The notes under the pieces were generated by a model. That model did no database searches and was not told the origin of the DNA. It saw only the letters and a list, made by a program, of their open reading frames with translations. Made by a program: the position numbers and the translations under genes. Of a stretch of DNA of 64,000 nt, positions 53,391 through 62,379 are shown piece after piece. Numbering within the stretch: the stretch's first letter is position 1; each line of letters opens with the position of its first letter. Source of the stretch: Bacteroides ndongoniae (GTDB lineage: Bacteria > Bacteroidota > Bacteroidia > Bacteroidales > Bacteroidaceae); contig NZ_FNVV01000014.1 of NCBI RefSeq assembly GCF_900108345.1, forward strand, positions 682,001-746,000, read 5' to 3'.

Positions 53391-54692
53391 TTACTCATCG
53401 TGCAACGCCTCCGCCGGCTGCACCTTCATCGCCCGACGGGCCGGATACCACACGCCCACCACAATCATCAGTGCCATCAGCAGCCACGAGAGCACAAGGG
53501 CAAGCAGGAAGCGCAAAGTGTCGAAAGGCAACCTATTGACGTCCACCAATTCGGCCACGCCAATGTTCAAGGCAATAACCGTGGCAGGCACAGCAGCCAG
53601 CGTCAGCAGCAACAGCCCTTCGGTAATCAGGCGAAGGAAGATGCCCCGCCGTGTGCTGCCCATCGCCATGCGGAGGGCTACCTCCTGACGACGGTGTTGC
53701 GTACGAAACCAGAAGGTACCGATAACGCCCAGGAAGATATTAAGCAACAGGAAGCCCAGGATGCAGAGCTGCGTGCGCACTTCGTTCACATCCTCCAGTT
53801 CGCTGATATAGCGCAACTGTGTGAAGGGCTGAACATCCAGAATATAAACATTCCCTACACGATAGAGACGATCGGCATCGGCCATCAGCTCGTCCACAAA
53901 GCCATGGTCGGCCTCGGGGGTGACGCGCAAGCTCAGTTGCAGGTACGCGGGATTTTCGTATTGCACCATCGCCTCGCGCGGGAAGTCCGTCGCCAGGAAG
54001 GGGCCTCCCCACTGGTCGGCTGTCGTGAAATGATTCCAGCGCATGGGCTCGGCAATGCCGGCTACGCGCAGACGGGAGTCACTGTCCTGCTCCCACAAAG
54101 GCAGTTGACGACCCAGCAACGGTGTGGCATCAGCCATGTTCAGTTCCTCATACTTCGCTGTCACGTTGCGCGACAGGATCATCGTTCCCGGACCCAGCAC
54201 GGCGGCCAGCGAGTCAGGACTTGCAGTCCGCACCGTCTTTCCGCCGGCATCCTGCACAGCTACCCCACGAATGCGGAACAGGCGCATAAAGTCGGGCTGC
54301 ACCAGACGGAGCATGGCATAAACAGACACCGTATCTACAAACGTTTCAATGCCGTTACTTCCGTTATTATAAGGAACGCTGTTCTGCGAAATGGCTACCG
54401 CCTCCACGCCGGGACGGTGGCGCAAGCGTTCGGCTATCTCCAGCAGGGCATCCATATCGTCCTCCGCCGTATGGCCTTCTTCATAGAGGGCGGAGTTGGG
54501 AGTCAGCCGGTTCATCGTCAGGTTATAACAATGCTCCGTATCGAAGCCCATCGGTGCAAAGTAGACACGCGCCGTCGTACAGCACCAGTCCACAATGTAC
54601 CACAGCACCACGAAGACTACCAGCAGCTCCAGCGCAAGGAAGAAATTGCTGCGCCATTCATTCCGTATTTGAGTAAATAGTTTCTTGTTCAT
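53391..54692 (-). CDS. MacB/FtsX-type ABC permease, form A
   Basis: Counting from ATG 54692 (MNKKLFTQIRNEWRSNFFLA) the protein is 433 residues. The earlier in-frame start at 54725 lies in a REP-like element and was not used, although translation could start there. TM1 is near 19-37. The coupling segment is VALRMAMGSTRRGIFLRLIT, and the end YPARRAMKVQPAEALHDE is the A form. The MNKKLFTQIRNEWRSN opening is identical in the permease at 56480, so this pair is a recent paralog pair. Confidence 0.85.
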   Translation of the reverse strand: MNKKLFTQIRNEWRSNFFLALELLVVFVVLWYIVDWCCTTARVYFAPMGFDTEHCYNLTMNRLTPNSALYEEGHTAEDDMDALLEIAERLRHRPGVEAVAISQNSVPYNNGSNGIETFVDTVSVYAMLRLVQPDFMRLFRIRGVAVQDAGGKTVRTASPDSLAAVLGPGTMILSRNVTAKYEELNMADATPLLGRQLPLWEQDSDSRLRVAGIAEPMRWNHFTTADQWGGPFLATDFPREAMVQYENPAYLQLSLRVTPEADHGFVDELMADADRLYRVGNVYILDVQPFTQLRYISELEDVNEVRTQLCILGFLLLNIFLGVIGTFWFRTQHRRQEVALRMAMGSTRRGIFLRLITEGLLLLTLAAVPATVIALNIGVAELVDVNRLPFDTLRFLLALVLSWLLMALMIVVGVWYPARRAMKVQPAEALHDE

Positions 54693-54700
54693 AATGTAAA

Positions 54701-54823
54701 GCCTCACCCCCGACCCCTCTCCCAAGGAGAGGGGAGGAAGGATATGGCGGTTATTTATTATACTATAATACTACCTATCATTCTCATTTCCCCTCTCCTT
54801 GGGAGAGGGGTTAGGGGTGAGGC
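54701..54823. repeat. Paired inverted REP-like element (about 120 bp)
   Basis: Two inverted copies of a 35-bp sequence (ends GCCTCACC and GGTGAGGC, core CCCCTCTCC/GGAGAGGGG) flank about 50 bp of AT-rich DNA. The whole element, including the AT-rich centre, recurs at 63704-63838. Confidence 0.8.
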
Positions 54824-56169
54824 TATGCCTTCCCATTTATTGCCTCCACAATATTCATCCTCGACGCCCGCCAGGCGGGAATGCCTGCGCTGAGCAGGTT
54901 CATCAGCAGGCAGAAGCCAAAGGCAGCCAGGAAGATCCACGGACTGAGCAATTCGCCCGCCGTCAGACTGGTCTCACCCGACAGATAGGCGTTGGTAGAG
55001 TTGCCGAAGAGGAAGCCGTTCAGCACAAAGGTGGCGGCATAGCTCAGCAGCAGTCCCAACAGGCCTGCCAGACAGGTCAGCAGCAGATTCTCCAGAAAGA
55101 CCTGGCGCATCAGTTCGTTGGCCGTAGCACCGAAGGCCTTGCGTACCCCGATTTCTGCCATTCGTTTCCGCATCCGCGACAGGGTCATGCTGCTCAGGTT
55201 GATGGCAGGCACGATGAGCAGGATGAGCATCACGGCCACGTAGCGCAACACCACGCCCTGCACGTCGGGCTCCTGGCTCCACGAGCGGTAAAGGTGTGTG
55301 AACTGTGTGTCGGGTTGTCCGCGGTAGAACACCTCCACTCCCTCCTGCGCATCGTTATACTTCTGCCGCAGGCGTTCGCACTCCTCGCGGATGGCGGGAA
55401 AGTCTGCCCGACTGCGAGCCAGGATAACGGCACGCATCGGCCCCATCAGATTGTAGCCCCACGAGTTGGCCTCCGCGTCGCCCGCCGTATAGGGTATCCA
55501 TACCTGAGCATAGGCATCCGTAGCCAACATGGAGACGTCGGCCACCACGCCGCACACCTGGAAGTCCACGTGGTTCAGCTCTATGTGCTGCCCGCTGACG
55601 TCCGTCCGCCCGAACAGGCGACGGGCCACCGAGGCTGCAATGACGGCACGGGGCAGACCGCTGCTCAGATCGGCTGCCGTGAAGGGCTTGCCGTCGAGAA
55701 AGCGGAAGCGAAACACCTGCCAGAAGGCCTCATCGGTCTGCACCATGTCGGCCGTCATCTTGGCACCGGCAGGCAGCGAGACACGCACCTTGCCGGGATT
55801 CGATGCCAGTGTGACAGCCTCGGCCGTGGTCAGCGTTTTGAAACATTCGCGCCCCGTCTGTACCGACATGCTCGAATTGGCCGAACTGCCGCTTGTATCG
55901 CCCTTGGCTCGGTAGGACATGTTGGGCACGTAGAGCGAACGACTACGGTTCACCTCCGGTTCGCAGTCGGCTATACGTACCCGCAAGGTAATGACGATGA
56001 CCATAATCATACAGATGGACAACGCCGTACCCAGCACGGATATCCAGCTGATGACAGGGTTCTCGCGCAGGTGGTAAAGAGCCTGCTGGAAATAGAGCCT
56101 TACCCCCGACCCCTCTCCCAAGGAGAGGGGAAAGTGGAAGGTATGGGAAGTTTTTTTCATTTCAGTCAT
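54823..56169 (-). CDS. MacB/FtsX-type ABC permease, form B, with REP-encoded N-terminus
   Basis: This 448-residue protein's ATG 56169 is the only good start. Residues 1-25 (MTEMKKTSHTFHFPLSLGEG) are read through a REP-like element, and the family core begins near 26 with LYFQQALYHLRENPVISW. TM1 lies near 40-60. The coupling segment is MAEIGVRKAFGATANELMRQ, and the end GIPAWRASRMNIVEAINGKA is the B form. Other B-form proteins start directly with M-I/L-K before the YFxQA segment, so the REP element has replaced the native start. Confidence 0.82.
   Translation of the reverse strand: MTEMKKTSHTFHFPLSLGEGSGVRLYFQQALYHLRENPVISWISVLGTALSICMIMVIVITLRVRIADCEPEVNRSRSLYVPNMSYRAKGDTSGSSANSSMSVQTGRECFKTLTTAEAVTLASNPGKVRVSLPAGAKMTADMVQTDEAFWQVFRFRFLDGKPFTAADLSSGLPRAVIAASVARRLFGRTDVSGQHIELNHVDFQVCGVVADVSMLATDAYAQVWIPYTAGDAEANSWGYNLMGPMRAVILARSRADFPAIREECERLRQKYNDAQEGVEVFYRGQPDTQFTHLYRSWSQEPDVQGVVLRYVAVMLILLIVPAINLSSMTLSRMRKRMAEIGVRKAFGATANELMRQVFLENLLLTCLAGLLGLLLSYAATFVLNGFLFGNSTNAYLSGETSLTAGELLSPWIFLAAFGFCLLMNLLSAGIPAWRASRMNIVEAINGKA
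56096..56131. repeat. REP-like element inside the 5' coding end of a permease gene
   Basis: GAGCCTTACCCCCGACCCC is followed by TCTCCCAAGGAGAGGGGAAA. The element lies in frame with the permease at 54823 and encodes its N-terminal extension. Confidence 0.75.
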
Positions 56170-56278
56170 TTCTTTATAATAACAATTTCATTTAGGGTTC
56201 GCAAACGAACAGTTCAAGTCTTACGGGCATGAATTGGCAGTTACGCTTATTTCTAACCAGCTGACAGATAGAAACATG

Positions 56279-56398
56279 CCAGTTTATTTTTATTTATCCA
56301 TATTAAACTGTGAGTTTAACCGCATTAAACTGCCAGTTTATCCGTATTAAACTGTGAGTTTATCCGTACTAAACTGCAAGTTTATCCATATTAAACCA
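56279..56398. repeat. 22-bp palindromic repeat array upstream of a B-form permease
   Basis: About five units of 22 bp have the form GAGTTTAxCCGxATTAAACTG. The half-palindromes TTAAACTG and CAGTTTA alternate. It is the same design as the array at 41878-41972, with a different centre. The gap from 56170 to 56479 holds only this array and a REP-like palindrome (56440-56478). Confidence 0.88.
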
Positions 56399-56439
56399 GA
56401 GCAAACTGCCCAAGTCTCGGAAGCCCAATCCCCTCCTTT

Positions 56440-56478
56440 CCTCTCCTCTCTCTGGGAGAGGGGCCAGGGGTGAGGCCC
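56440..56478. repeat. REP-like palindrome
   Basis: TCTCCTCTCTCTGGGAGAGG is followed by GGCCAGGGGTGAGGCCCC, ending just before the stop of the permease at 56480. It is a single copy of the cluster's repeat family. Confidence 0.7.
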
Positions 56479-56479
56479 C

Positions 56480-57736
56480 TTACTCATCGTGCAACGCTTC
56501 CGCCGGCTGCACCTTCATGGCGCGTCGTGCCGGAATGCCAATGCCGACACCGATCATAGCGGCAATAAGAATAAAGGTAGAGGCAATACAGAAAGCCAGG
56601 CGTGGCCACTCCAGTGTAGTGCCGTTGCGCCAGCTGTTCAGTTCGAAGTGAGCCAGTACGATGTCAATAATGACGGCAAGCACGGTAACGATCAGTAACA
56701 GGAAAATACCTTCACTCATCAGGCGGCCGAACACCGCACCGTCCGTGGCACCCATCGCCTTGTGCAGAGCAATCTCGCCCCGGCGCTGCTGCGTACGGAA
56801 CCAGAACGTACCGAGCAGTCCCAAGAAAATATTCAGCAGCAGGAAGCCCATGCCCACAACCAAGTTGCGCATCTCGCTGGTCTCGCCTTGCTGGAAGCTG
56901 CGACGGATGTCCTTGAAACTCCTGATGTCACTGATGTAGAGATTGCCTATGCGGAACTGCTTCTCGCTGTCGGCTTTCAGGTTCTCCATGAAGTTCTGGT
57001 CACGGTCGGCACGGACGCGGACGCAGAGTTCATTGTCAGCATGAATCCAATCATCCGACAGCAAATTCATGTTGAACGCCATGGAATAGCTGGAACGTGC
57101 CTGACTGAAGTCGTCGTAGCGCACATTCTGCAAGGCGGCGCCCAAACGGTACATCTGGGCCGTATCTCCGAACAGGTAAAATTCCTTCTTGCCAACCAGC
57201 GACGTCATCGGGATGCTGTACTTGCGATACAGGTTGTCCGAAGCCAGGAAGTCGCCGCGCTCCAATATTTCAGCCAGCTGTTCGGACGTCTCACCGCGCG
57301 TTCCCTGGTAACGGAACACGCGTACGAAGTCGGGCGTCACAATGCGACGGATGGTCCAGCGGGGCGCATGAAGCGTGTCGTAGTCCACTTCCGCTGAGCC
57401 GTTACTACCATTATAAGGATAGGAATTTTGCGACAAGCTGACAGCTTCCACCTCGGGGCGGCGGCGCAAACGTTCCACCAGCTCGCGCACTTCGTCGCTC
57501 TGCTTGTGGGTATCGCTATAAGATGTATAGTCGGGACTCTTGTCGGTGAGCACGCCCATATCTATCAGGTAGCAATGCTCCGTGTCGAAGCCACGCGGCT
57601 CCATATAGGTAGCCACGCGGCAGTAGAGCAGATCGATAATGTACCACATCACCACACTCACCACCAGCAACTCCAGCGCCAGCCACAGGTTGCTGCGCCA
57701 TTCGTTTCGTATTTGGGTAAATAGTTTCTTGTTCAT
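56480..57736 (-). CDS. MacB/FtsX-type ABC permease, form A
   Basis: This 418-residue protein opens MNKKLFTQIRNEWRSNLWLA, identical to the permease at 53391 over 16 residues. TM1 lies near 19-38. It has a periplasmic domain and three C-terminal spans. The coupling segment is IALHKAMGATDGAVFGRLMS, and the end ARRAMKVQPAEALHDE is the A form. It follows the B-form gene 57873 across a 136-bp gap of GTTGACGA-type repeats. Confidence 0.85.
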   Translation of the reverse strand: MNKKLFTQIRNEWRSNLWLALELLVVSVVMWYIIDLLYCRVATYMEPRGFDTEHCYLIDMGVLTDKSPDYTSYSDTHKQSDEVRELVERLRRRPEVEAVSLSQNSYPYNGSNGSAEVDYDTLHAPRWTIRRIVTPDFVRVFRYQGTRGETSEQLAEILERGDFLASDNLYRKYSIPMTSLVGKKEFYLFGDTAQMYRLGAALQNVRYDDFSQARSSYSMAFNMNLLSDDWIHADNELCVRVRADRDQNFMENLKADSEKQFRIGNLYISDIRSFKDIRRSFQQGETSEMRNLVVGMGFLLLNIFLGLLGTFWFRTQQRRGEIALHKAMGATDGAVFGRLMSEGIFLLLIVTVLAVIIDIVLAHFELNSWRNGTTLEWPRLAFCIASTFILIAAMIGVGIGIPARRAMKVQPAEALHDE

Positions 57737-57872
57737 ATTTTCTTATTTTTAGTTGACGAGTTGACAAGTTGACGAGTTAACAAGGCTAGTCCTTGTGGTC
57801 TGAAGCCTCGTTTCCTTGTCAACTAACCATAATTCCTTGTGGTCTCGTTAACTCGTTTCCTTGTCCACTTGA

Positions 57873-59165
57873 TTAATGTGCCTTCCCATTTATCGCCTCC
57901 ACAATATTCATCCGCGAAGCCCGCCAGGCAGGAATACCGGTACTGAGCAGGTTGAGCACGAAGCAGAAGAGCAACGCCCAGCCGAAGGTGGAGGCATGTA
58001 TCAGGATAGAGGCATCGACCACGGGCGGATTGAGCGTAGTGTTCCAGCTCTGTACAAAAAGGATATCGCCCAACAAGAAGGCAAAGAGCAGGCTGATTAT
58101 CAGCCCCAACACACCTGCCAGCAGGGTGACGATGAAGTTCTCTCCCAGTATCTGTCCCAGCAGTTCCATGCGTGTGCAGCCAAAGGCACGACGCACCCCG
58201 ATCTCCGCCACACGACGGCGCAGGCGGCTCTGCGTCATGCTGCTCAAGTTGATGGCAGGCACGATGAGCAGGATGAGGAAGATGATGAAACGGGTCCGGC
58301 GGGCAGCCGTCACATCCGGCTCCACATTGGCGCCGGCTACCAGGGCATTCTTCTCCTGATCGTAAGGACGGTTGCGGTTGATAATTTTATAACCGTTCTC
58401 GCCTATCACCTTATTGAATTCATCCAACCGCCGGGCAGCCTCCTCGCGGATGGCAGGGAAGTCGCTGCGGTCGTGCGCCAGGATGGTGCAACTCATCAGG
58501 CCCATCAGGTCGTGCTCCCACGTGTTGTTCACCTGGTCGGTCGAGGTATAGGGAATCCACACCTGCGCGTAGGCCGTTTCGGCCAGCGTCGATACGTCCG
58601 TCACCACGCCGCACACCCGATAAGGCGCATGGGCCAGCAGAAATTCTTTTCCCACGGCTTTTGTCGTGCCGAACAGCAGGCGCGCCACACTTTCGGTAAT
58701 GACGGCCACCGGCCGGCCGGCATCGAACGTGGCCTGGTCGAAGGGCTTTCCGTCGGTGAAGGCGAAGTCGAACACCGTCCAGAACTGGTTGTCCGTTTCG
58801 CGCACATCGACCGCCGTAGTGGGCTGTCCGGGCAGGCTGATTGGTTTGGGTAGGGAATAGACCACATAGACGGTGACAGCCTCGGGCGTCGTCAGCTTGC
58901 CGTAGATTTCTTTCAGCGTAGTTGCGCTCCACGGGCCATTGCTGTTGCTGTCGCCCCACGCTTCGTTGGTGATGCTACCCCACTTCACGTGCAGAAAGCG
59001 GTTGCGGTTGCTTTCGGGCGCAAAAGGCTCGACCTGCACCTGCTGCATCATCACCACCAGCATGATGAGGAAGATGGAAAGGGCAGTACCCGCCACCGTC
59101 ACCCCGCTGATGAGCGGCTGCTGGCGGAGCTGTGCCCAAGCTTGTTGAAAATATTGTTTGATCAT
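57873..59165 (-). CDS. MacB/FtsX-type ABC permease, form B
   Basis: Counting from ATG 59165 (MIKQYFQQAWAQLRQQP) the protein is 430 residues. The in-frame extension to 59243 is encoded by simple repeats and was not used. TM1 is near 18-40 (LISGVTVAGTALSIFLIMLV). The coupling segment is VAEIGVRRAFGCTRMELLGQ, and the end GIPAWRASRMNIVEAINGKA is the B form. It lies downstream of the GIN-domain gene. Confidence 0.85.
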   Translation of the reverse strand: MIKQYFQQAWAQLRQQPLISGVTVAGTALSIFLIMLVVMMQQVQVEPFAPESNRNRFLHVKWGSITNEAWGDSNSNGPWSATTLKEIYGKLTTPEAVTVYVVYSLPKPISLPGQPTTAVDVRETDNQFWTVFDFAFTDGKPFDQATFDAGRPVAVITESVARLLFGTTKAVGKEFLLAHAPYRVCGVVTDVSTLAETAYAQVWIPYTSTDQVNNTWEHDLMGLMSCTILAHDRSDFPAIREEAARRLDEFNKVIGENGYKIINRNRPYDQEKNALVAGANVEPDVTAARRTRFIIFLILLIVPAINLSSMTQSRLRRRVAEIGVRRAFGCTRMELLGQILGENFIVTLLAGVLGLIISLLFAFLLGDILFVQSWNTTLNPPVVDASILIHASTFGWALLFCFVLNLLSTGIPAWRASRMNIVEAINGKAH

Positions 59166-59270
59166 CTTTTTAATGAAGAATCTGTTATTAATGAAGAATG
59201 ATGAATGAAGAATGATGAATTGGAGTAAACAATACGTTCTCATTCACCATAAATTCTTCATTCTTAATTC

Positions 59271-59891
59271 TTAATTCTTAATTTTTAATCGTTTCGTATT
59301 CACACTGCCTATACCGCTGCGCGATATGTCGGCCTCATCGGCATTGCCTCTCAACTCCAGACTGCCGATGCCACTCATGCGGGCTTTCAGGTAGTCGCAA
59401 TCGACGTTCACCTCGGCATCGCCCACCCCGCTCAGACTGACGTTGAAACGACGGCAAGTCAGATCATCCACTTCGGCAGACCCTACACCGCTGATACGCA
59501 ACGTGAAGTCGTCCAGTTTCAAGGGTTCCTTACACTCCAGGCTACCCACGCCGGTCACTTCTGCCGATTCCAAAGTAGGAGCTGTGATGTACAGTTTCAA
59601 ACCATCCATTTTTTTGATGGACTTCTGTTCACCTCTTTTAAAATCGATGACCAGGCAACCGTCCTTCACTTCGGTCGTGGTGAGCTTCACCCATTTCTCC
59701 TTGCCTTCCAGGCGGAGGGAGTATTTATCGCCCTGCGTGAACTCGACATTGGCTACCGCCTTTATCCTGATGGAAGAAAAATCGTCCACCTTCCGCACTT
59801 CGTTCACCCGTTCATCTTGTGCCAACGCACCTATTGCTCCGGCAAAAGCCAAGAGCAATGCAATCATTACACCTATAATATTTGTTTTCAT
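59271..59891 (-). CDS. Secreted GIN-domain protein (DUF2807)
   Basis: This 206-residue protein has an N-terminal signal peptide (IIGVMIALLLAFAGAIGALA, cleavage near 25). The rest is a parallel beta-helix of GIN type with repeating VTGVGSLECK, ISGVGSAEVDD, LSGVGDAEVNV and MSGIGSLELRG motifs. Each repeat carries a G-V/I-G-(S/D) turn. The family is exported and may bind surface or cell-wall material. It lies between the ATPase gene and the B-form permease, so it is probably cotranscribed. Confidence 0.85.
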   Translation of the reverse strand: MKTNIIGVMIALLLAFAGAIGALAQDERVNEVRKVDDFSSIRIKAVANVEFTQGDKYSLRLEGKEKWVKLTTTEVKDGCLVIDFKRGEQKSIKKMDGLKLYITAPTLESAEVTGVGSLECKEPLKLDDFTLRISGVGSAEVDDLTCRRFNVSLSGVGDAEVNVDCDYLKARMSGIGSLELRGNADEADISRSGIGSVNTKRLKIKN

Positions 59892-59918
59892 TTCACTGTT
59901 CCGATTGATAATTTAAAT

Positions 59919-60590
59919 TTATCCTATCTGACGTCCGTCGAAGAAGCGGATGGTACGGGTAGTCTGTTTGGCCTGGCTTTCGTTGTGTGTTACCATTACG
60001 ATGGTACGTCCGTCTTCCTTGTTCAGCTGGTGCAACAAATCCATAACCTCGGCACCCATCTTGGAGTCCAAATTACCGGTAGGCTCGTCGGCAAGGATAA
60101 TCTCCGGATTTCCGATGATGGCACGCGCTATGGCTACACGCTGGCACTGACCGCCGGAAAGCTGTGTAGGCATGTGGCGCATACGGTGGCTAAGTCCTAC
60201 CTTTTCCAATACTTCTTCGGCCAGGCGACGGCGTTCCTTGGCAGAGACCTTGCGATATAGCAACGGCAATTCTACATTGTCTATCACATTCAGCGAATTG
60301 ATCAGATGGAACGACTGGAACACAAAGCCCAGATTCTTGTTGCGGAAAGCAGCCAGTTCTTTGTCCTTCATTCCTTCAACACGTGTACCGGCTATTTCGA
60401 TGGTACCGCTGGTAGGAGTGTCAAGCAAGCCCATAATGTTAAGCAAAGTGGACTTTCCACATCCGGAAGGTCCCATAATACTCAGGAATTCGCCTTGTTC
60501 TACTTCGAGGTTCACGTTCTCCAATGCTTGAGTTTCAATCTCGTCTGTACGGTAGATCTTGTTGATACCGGTCAATTTAATCATGTTCAT
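59919..60590 (-). CDS. ABC transporter ATPase (MacB/LolD type)
   Basis: This is a 223-residue ATPase from ATG 60590. The 60644 start adds 18 residues from the 5' repeats and was not used; a second ATG lies at 60584. Walker A GPSGCGKST is at 40-48, signature LSGGQ at 144-148, Walker B IILADEPTG at 164-172, and His in the VTHN switch near 202-205. The signature reads LSGGQCQR, with Cys where Gln or Arg is usual. It is the only ATPase in this cluster, so it should serve the surrounding permeases. Confidence 0.9.
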   Translation of the reverse strand: MNMIKLTGINKIYRTDEIETQALENVNLEVEQGEFLSIMGPSGCGKSTLLNIMGLLDTPTSGTIEIAGTRVEGMKDKELAAFRNKNLGFVFQSFHLINSLNVIDNVELPLLYRKVSAKERRRLAEEVLEKVGLSHRMRHMPTQLSGGQCQRVAIARAIIGNPEIILADEPTGNLDSKMGAEVMDLLHQLNKEDGRTIVMVTHNESQAKQTTRTIRFFDGRQIG

Positions 60591-60659
60591 AATTGTATGT
60601 TGTTTATAGTTATTATATTCTTTGTTTTGCACCTCAGAGTACACTGAGATCTCTGTTTT

Positions 60660-60725
60660 ACCACAGATTACTCAGATTAACACAGATGGCAAATTAAATC
60701 CGTGTAAATCTGTGTAATCTGTGGT
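60660..60725. repeat. Long imperfect hairpin upstream of the ATPase gene
   Basis: Arms 60660-60687 and 60698-60725 match in 25 of 28 positions (ACCACAGATTAC type), with a 10-bp AT loop. The 331-bp gap between 60591 and 60921 holds this hairpin and CAGATTA/TGTAATC-type simple repeats. It may be a terminator or attenuator inside the operon. Confidence 0.65.
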
Positions 60726-60921
60726 GTCTCATTCACCATAGAGAGAACAAAGTTACATTTTTCTCCTCTGTGAAACTCTGTGTCCTCTGTAGTGAACTTA
60801 ATTCAAAAGTCATGCCAAAAAGGCTTTTATCTGATTATCTGCACTTTACAAAATTCGTTCTGTGTCCGATAATGAACACTCTGTTCGATTTCAGCGAACA
60901 TCCGTACAGATAAGGACAACT

Positions 60922-62226
60922 TTATTCATCCCTAAGCGCTTCCGTCGGCGGAATGGTGCTGATACGTCGCGCAGGAATATAGATACCTACCAGTACCACG
61001 ACCAGCAGGATGAAGTAGATGATGAGCGACACGATAGCGAAATGCAGCCCGAAGTGGTCCACCCAACAGGGCATGGTGCTCGTCATCCAGGCACTTCCCT
61101 TATTCAGTCCCTCGCTGAGCCCGTATTGCAGGTAGAGGAAGCAGCCTATCAGGGTAGCTACCGTCGTGAGTACCACACCTTCGCCCATCAACTGAAGCCG
61201 AATGCGGCGTGGCGTAGCACCGTAGGACAGCATAATGCCTACCTCCTCGCGCCGCGTACGGGTCTGTAGCCAAAAGGTACCGACAACACCTAAACAGAGG
61301 TTGACAAGGAAGAACAGGGCTATACTCAGGTTGCGGCGATAGAGTGACGTCGCAGTACCAAACTCACTGATCCGGTTGATGCTGTCGTACGACTGCAAGT
61401 CGCGTGCATAAAGGTTACCAGCCCGCATCTGGCGAACCATCCAAGGACGGAACTCATGCAGGAAGCGGTCCATGCTGACACCCTCCTTCAAACGGATGAC
61501 TACGTGCATATCGTTCACACTGGAAAGAATATCGGGATGCAATATCGGCTCGAAGGCGACAGGAACAGGACGACAGTCGTTGGTGTACTTGAAAGTTCCT
61601 ACCGCACCTACCACAACGGGCAAATAGACCGTATCCGTCTCGTTCGTCATCCAGCAACGCAGATTCTTGTTGTAAACACGGGTGTGAAACAAGGCTTCCT
61701 GTGCATACTCACTCAGTACAACATTCATCCCGCCATACGTATGATCCGACAATTCTTCGGGCGTCATGCTGCCCTGCACGGGTCGGAAGCCGAATGTTTC
61801 AAAGAAATGTGTATGGGGCAGAAACTCAACATACATAAGGTCAAGCCCCACCGTATCACCTTCTGCCATCAGGGTGGAAGTACTGCTTCCTTGCGAACCG
61901 GGATATGCGAAAGAAAGTACGGGAGTGGCCTGCTCTACATCGGGATGCTGGCGTGCACGTTCCACGATATTCAGATACGCCTGCATCAGCGAAGCAGAGT
62001 CGGTAGCCTGAGCATCATAGCCCGGCGCCTGCGGTTGCAACATACCGACGGACACCATGCAGAGGCGGTCGGCATCGTAGCCAAGCGGAAGGTGACGGTC
62101 GTAGGTCACCACAATAACAGGATCGAAGATAATCCACGAAAGAACAGCAACCAGTATCAGTTCGGCCAGCAGCCAGCCATTGCGGCGGCGACGGGTCCAT
62201 AGGGTTTTTAAGATAAGGGTAAACAT
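60922..62226 (-). CDS. MacB/FtsX-type ABC permease, form A
   Basis: This 434-residue protein has TM1 near 17-38 (NGWLLAELILVAVLSWIIFD), a large periplasmic domain and three C-terminal spans. The coupling segment is VGIMLSYGATPRRIRLQLMG, and the end IYIPARRISTIPPTEALRDE is the A form but differs in sequence from the other A forms. It lies downstream of the B-form gene at 62380 and upstream of the ATPase gene. Confidence 0.84.
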   Translation of the reverse strand: MFTLILKTLWTRRRRNGWLLAELILVAVLSWIIFDPVIVVTYDRHLPLGYDADRLCMVSVGMLQPQAPGYDAQATDSASLMQAYLNIVERARQHPDVEQATPVLSFAYPGSQGSSTSTLMAEGDTVGLDLMYVEFLPHTHFFETFGFRPVQGSMTPEELSDHTYGGMNVVLSEYAQEALFHTRVYNKNLRCWMTNETDTVYLPVVVGAVGTFKYTNDCRPVPVAFEPILHPDILSSVNDMHVVIRLKEGVSMDRFLHEFRPWMVRQMRAGNLYARDLQSYDSINRISEFGTATSLYRRNLSIALFFLVNLCLGVVGTFWLQTRTRREEVGIMLSYGATPRRIRLQLMGEGVVLTTVATLIGCFLYLQYGLSEGLNKGSAWMTSTMPCWVDHFGLHFAIVSLIIYFILLVVVLVGIYIPARRISTIPPTEALRDE

Positions 62227-62379
62227 AAAAATGAAGAATGAAGAATGAAAAATGAAGAATTTATACGAATGAGGAATTTATAGAAATGAGGAATGAAGAA
62301 TTTATACGAATGAGGAATGTCAATGTCAGCATCCGCATGGCAATTCTTCATTCTTAATTCTTCATTCTTCATTAAATAA

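Noticed and set aside
54799..56232. 477-codon plus-strand frame in the ABC cluster
   Set aside because: It is antisense to an FtsX-type permease and rich in His, Arg and Gln, as expected for a shadow frame. It spans a REP element.
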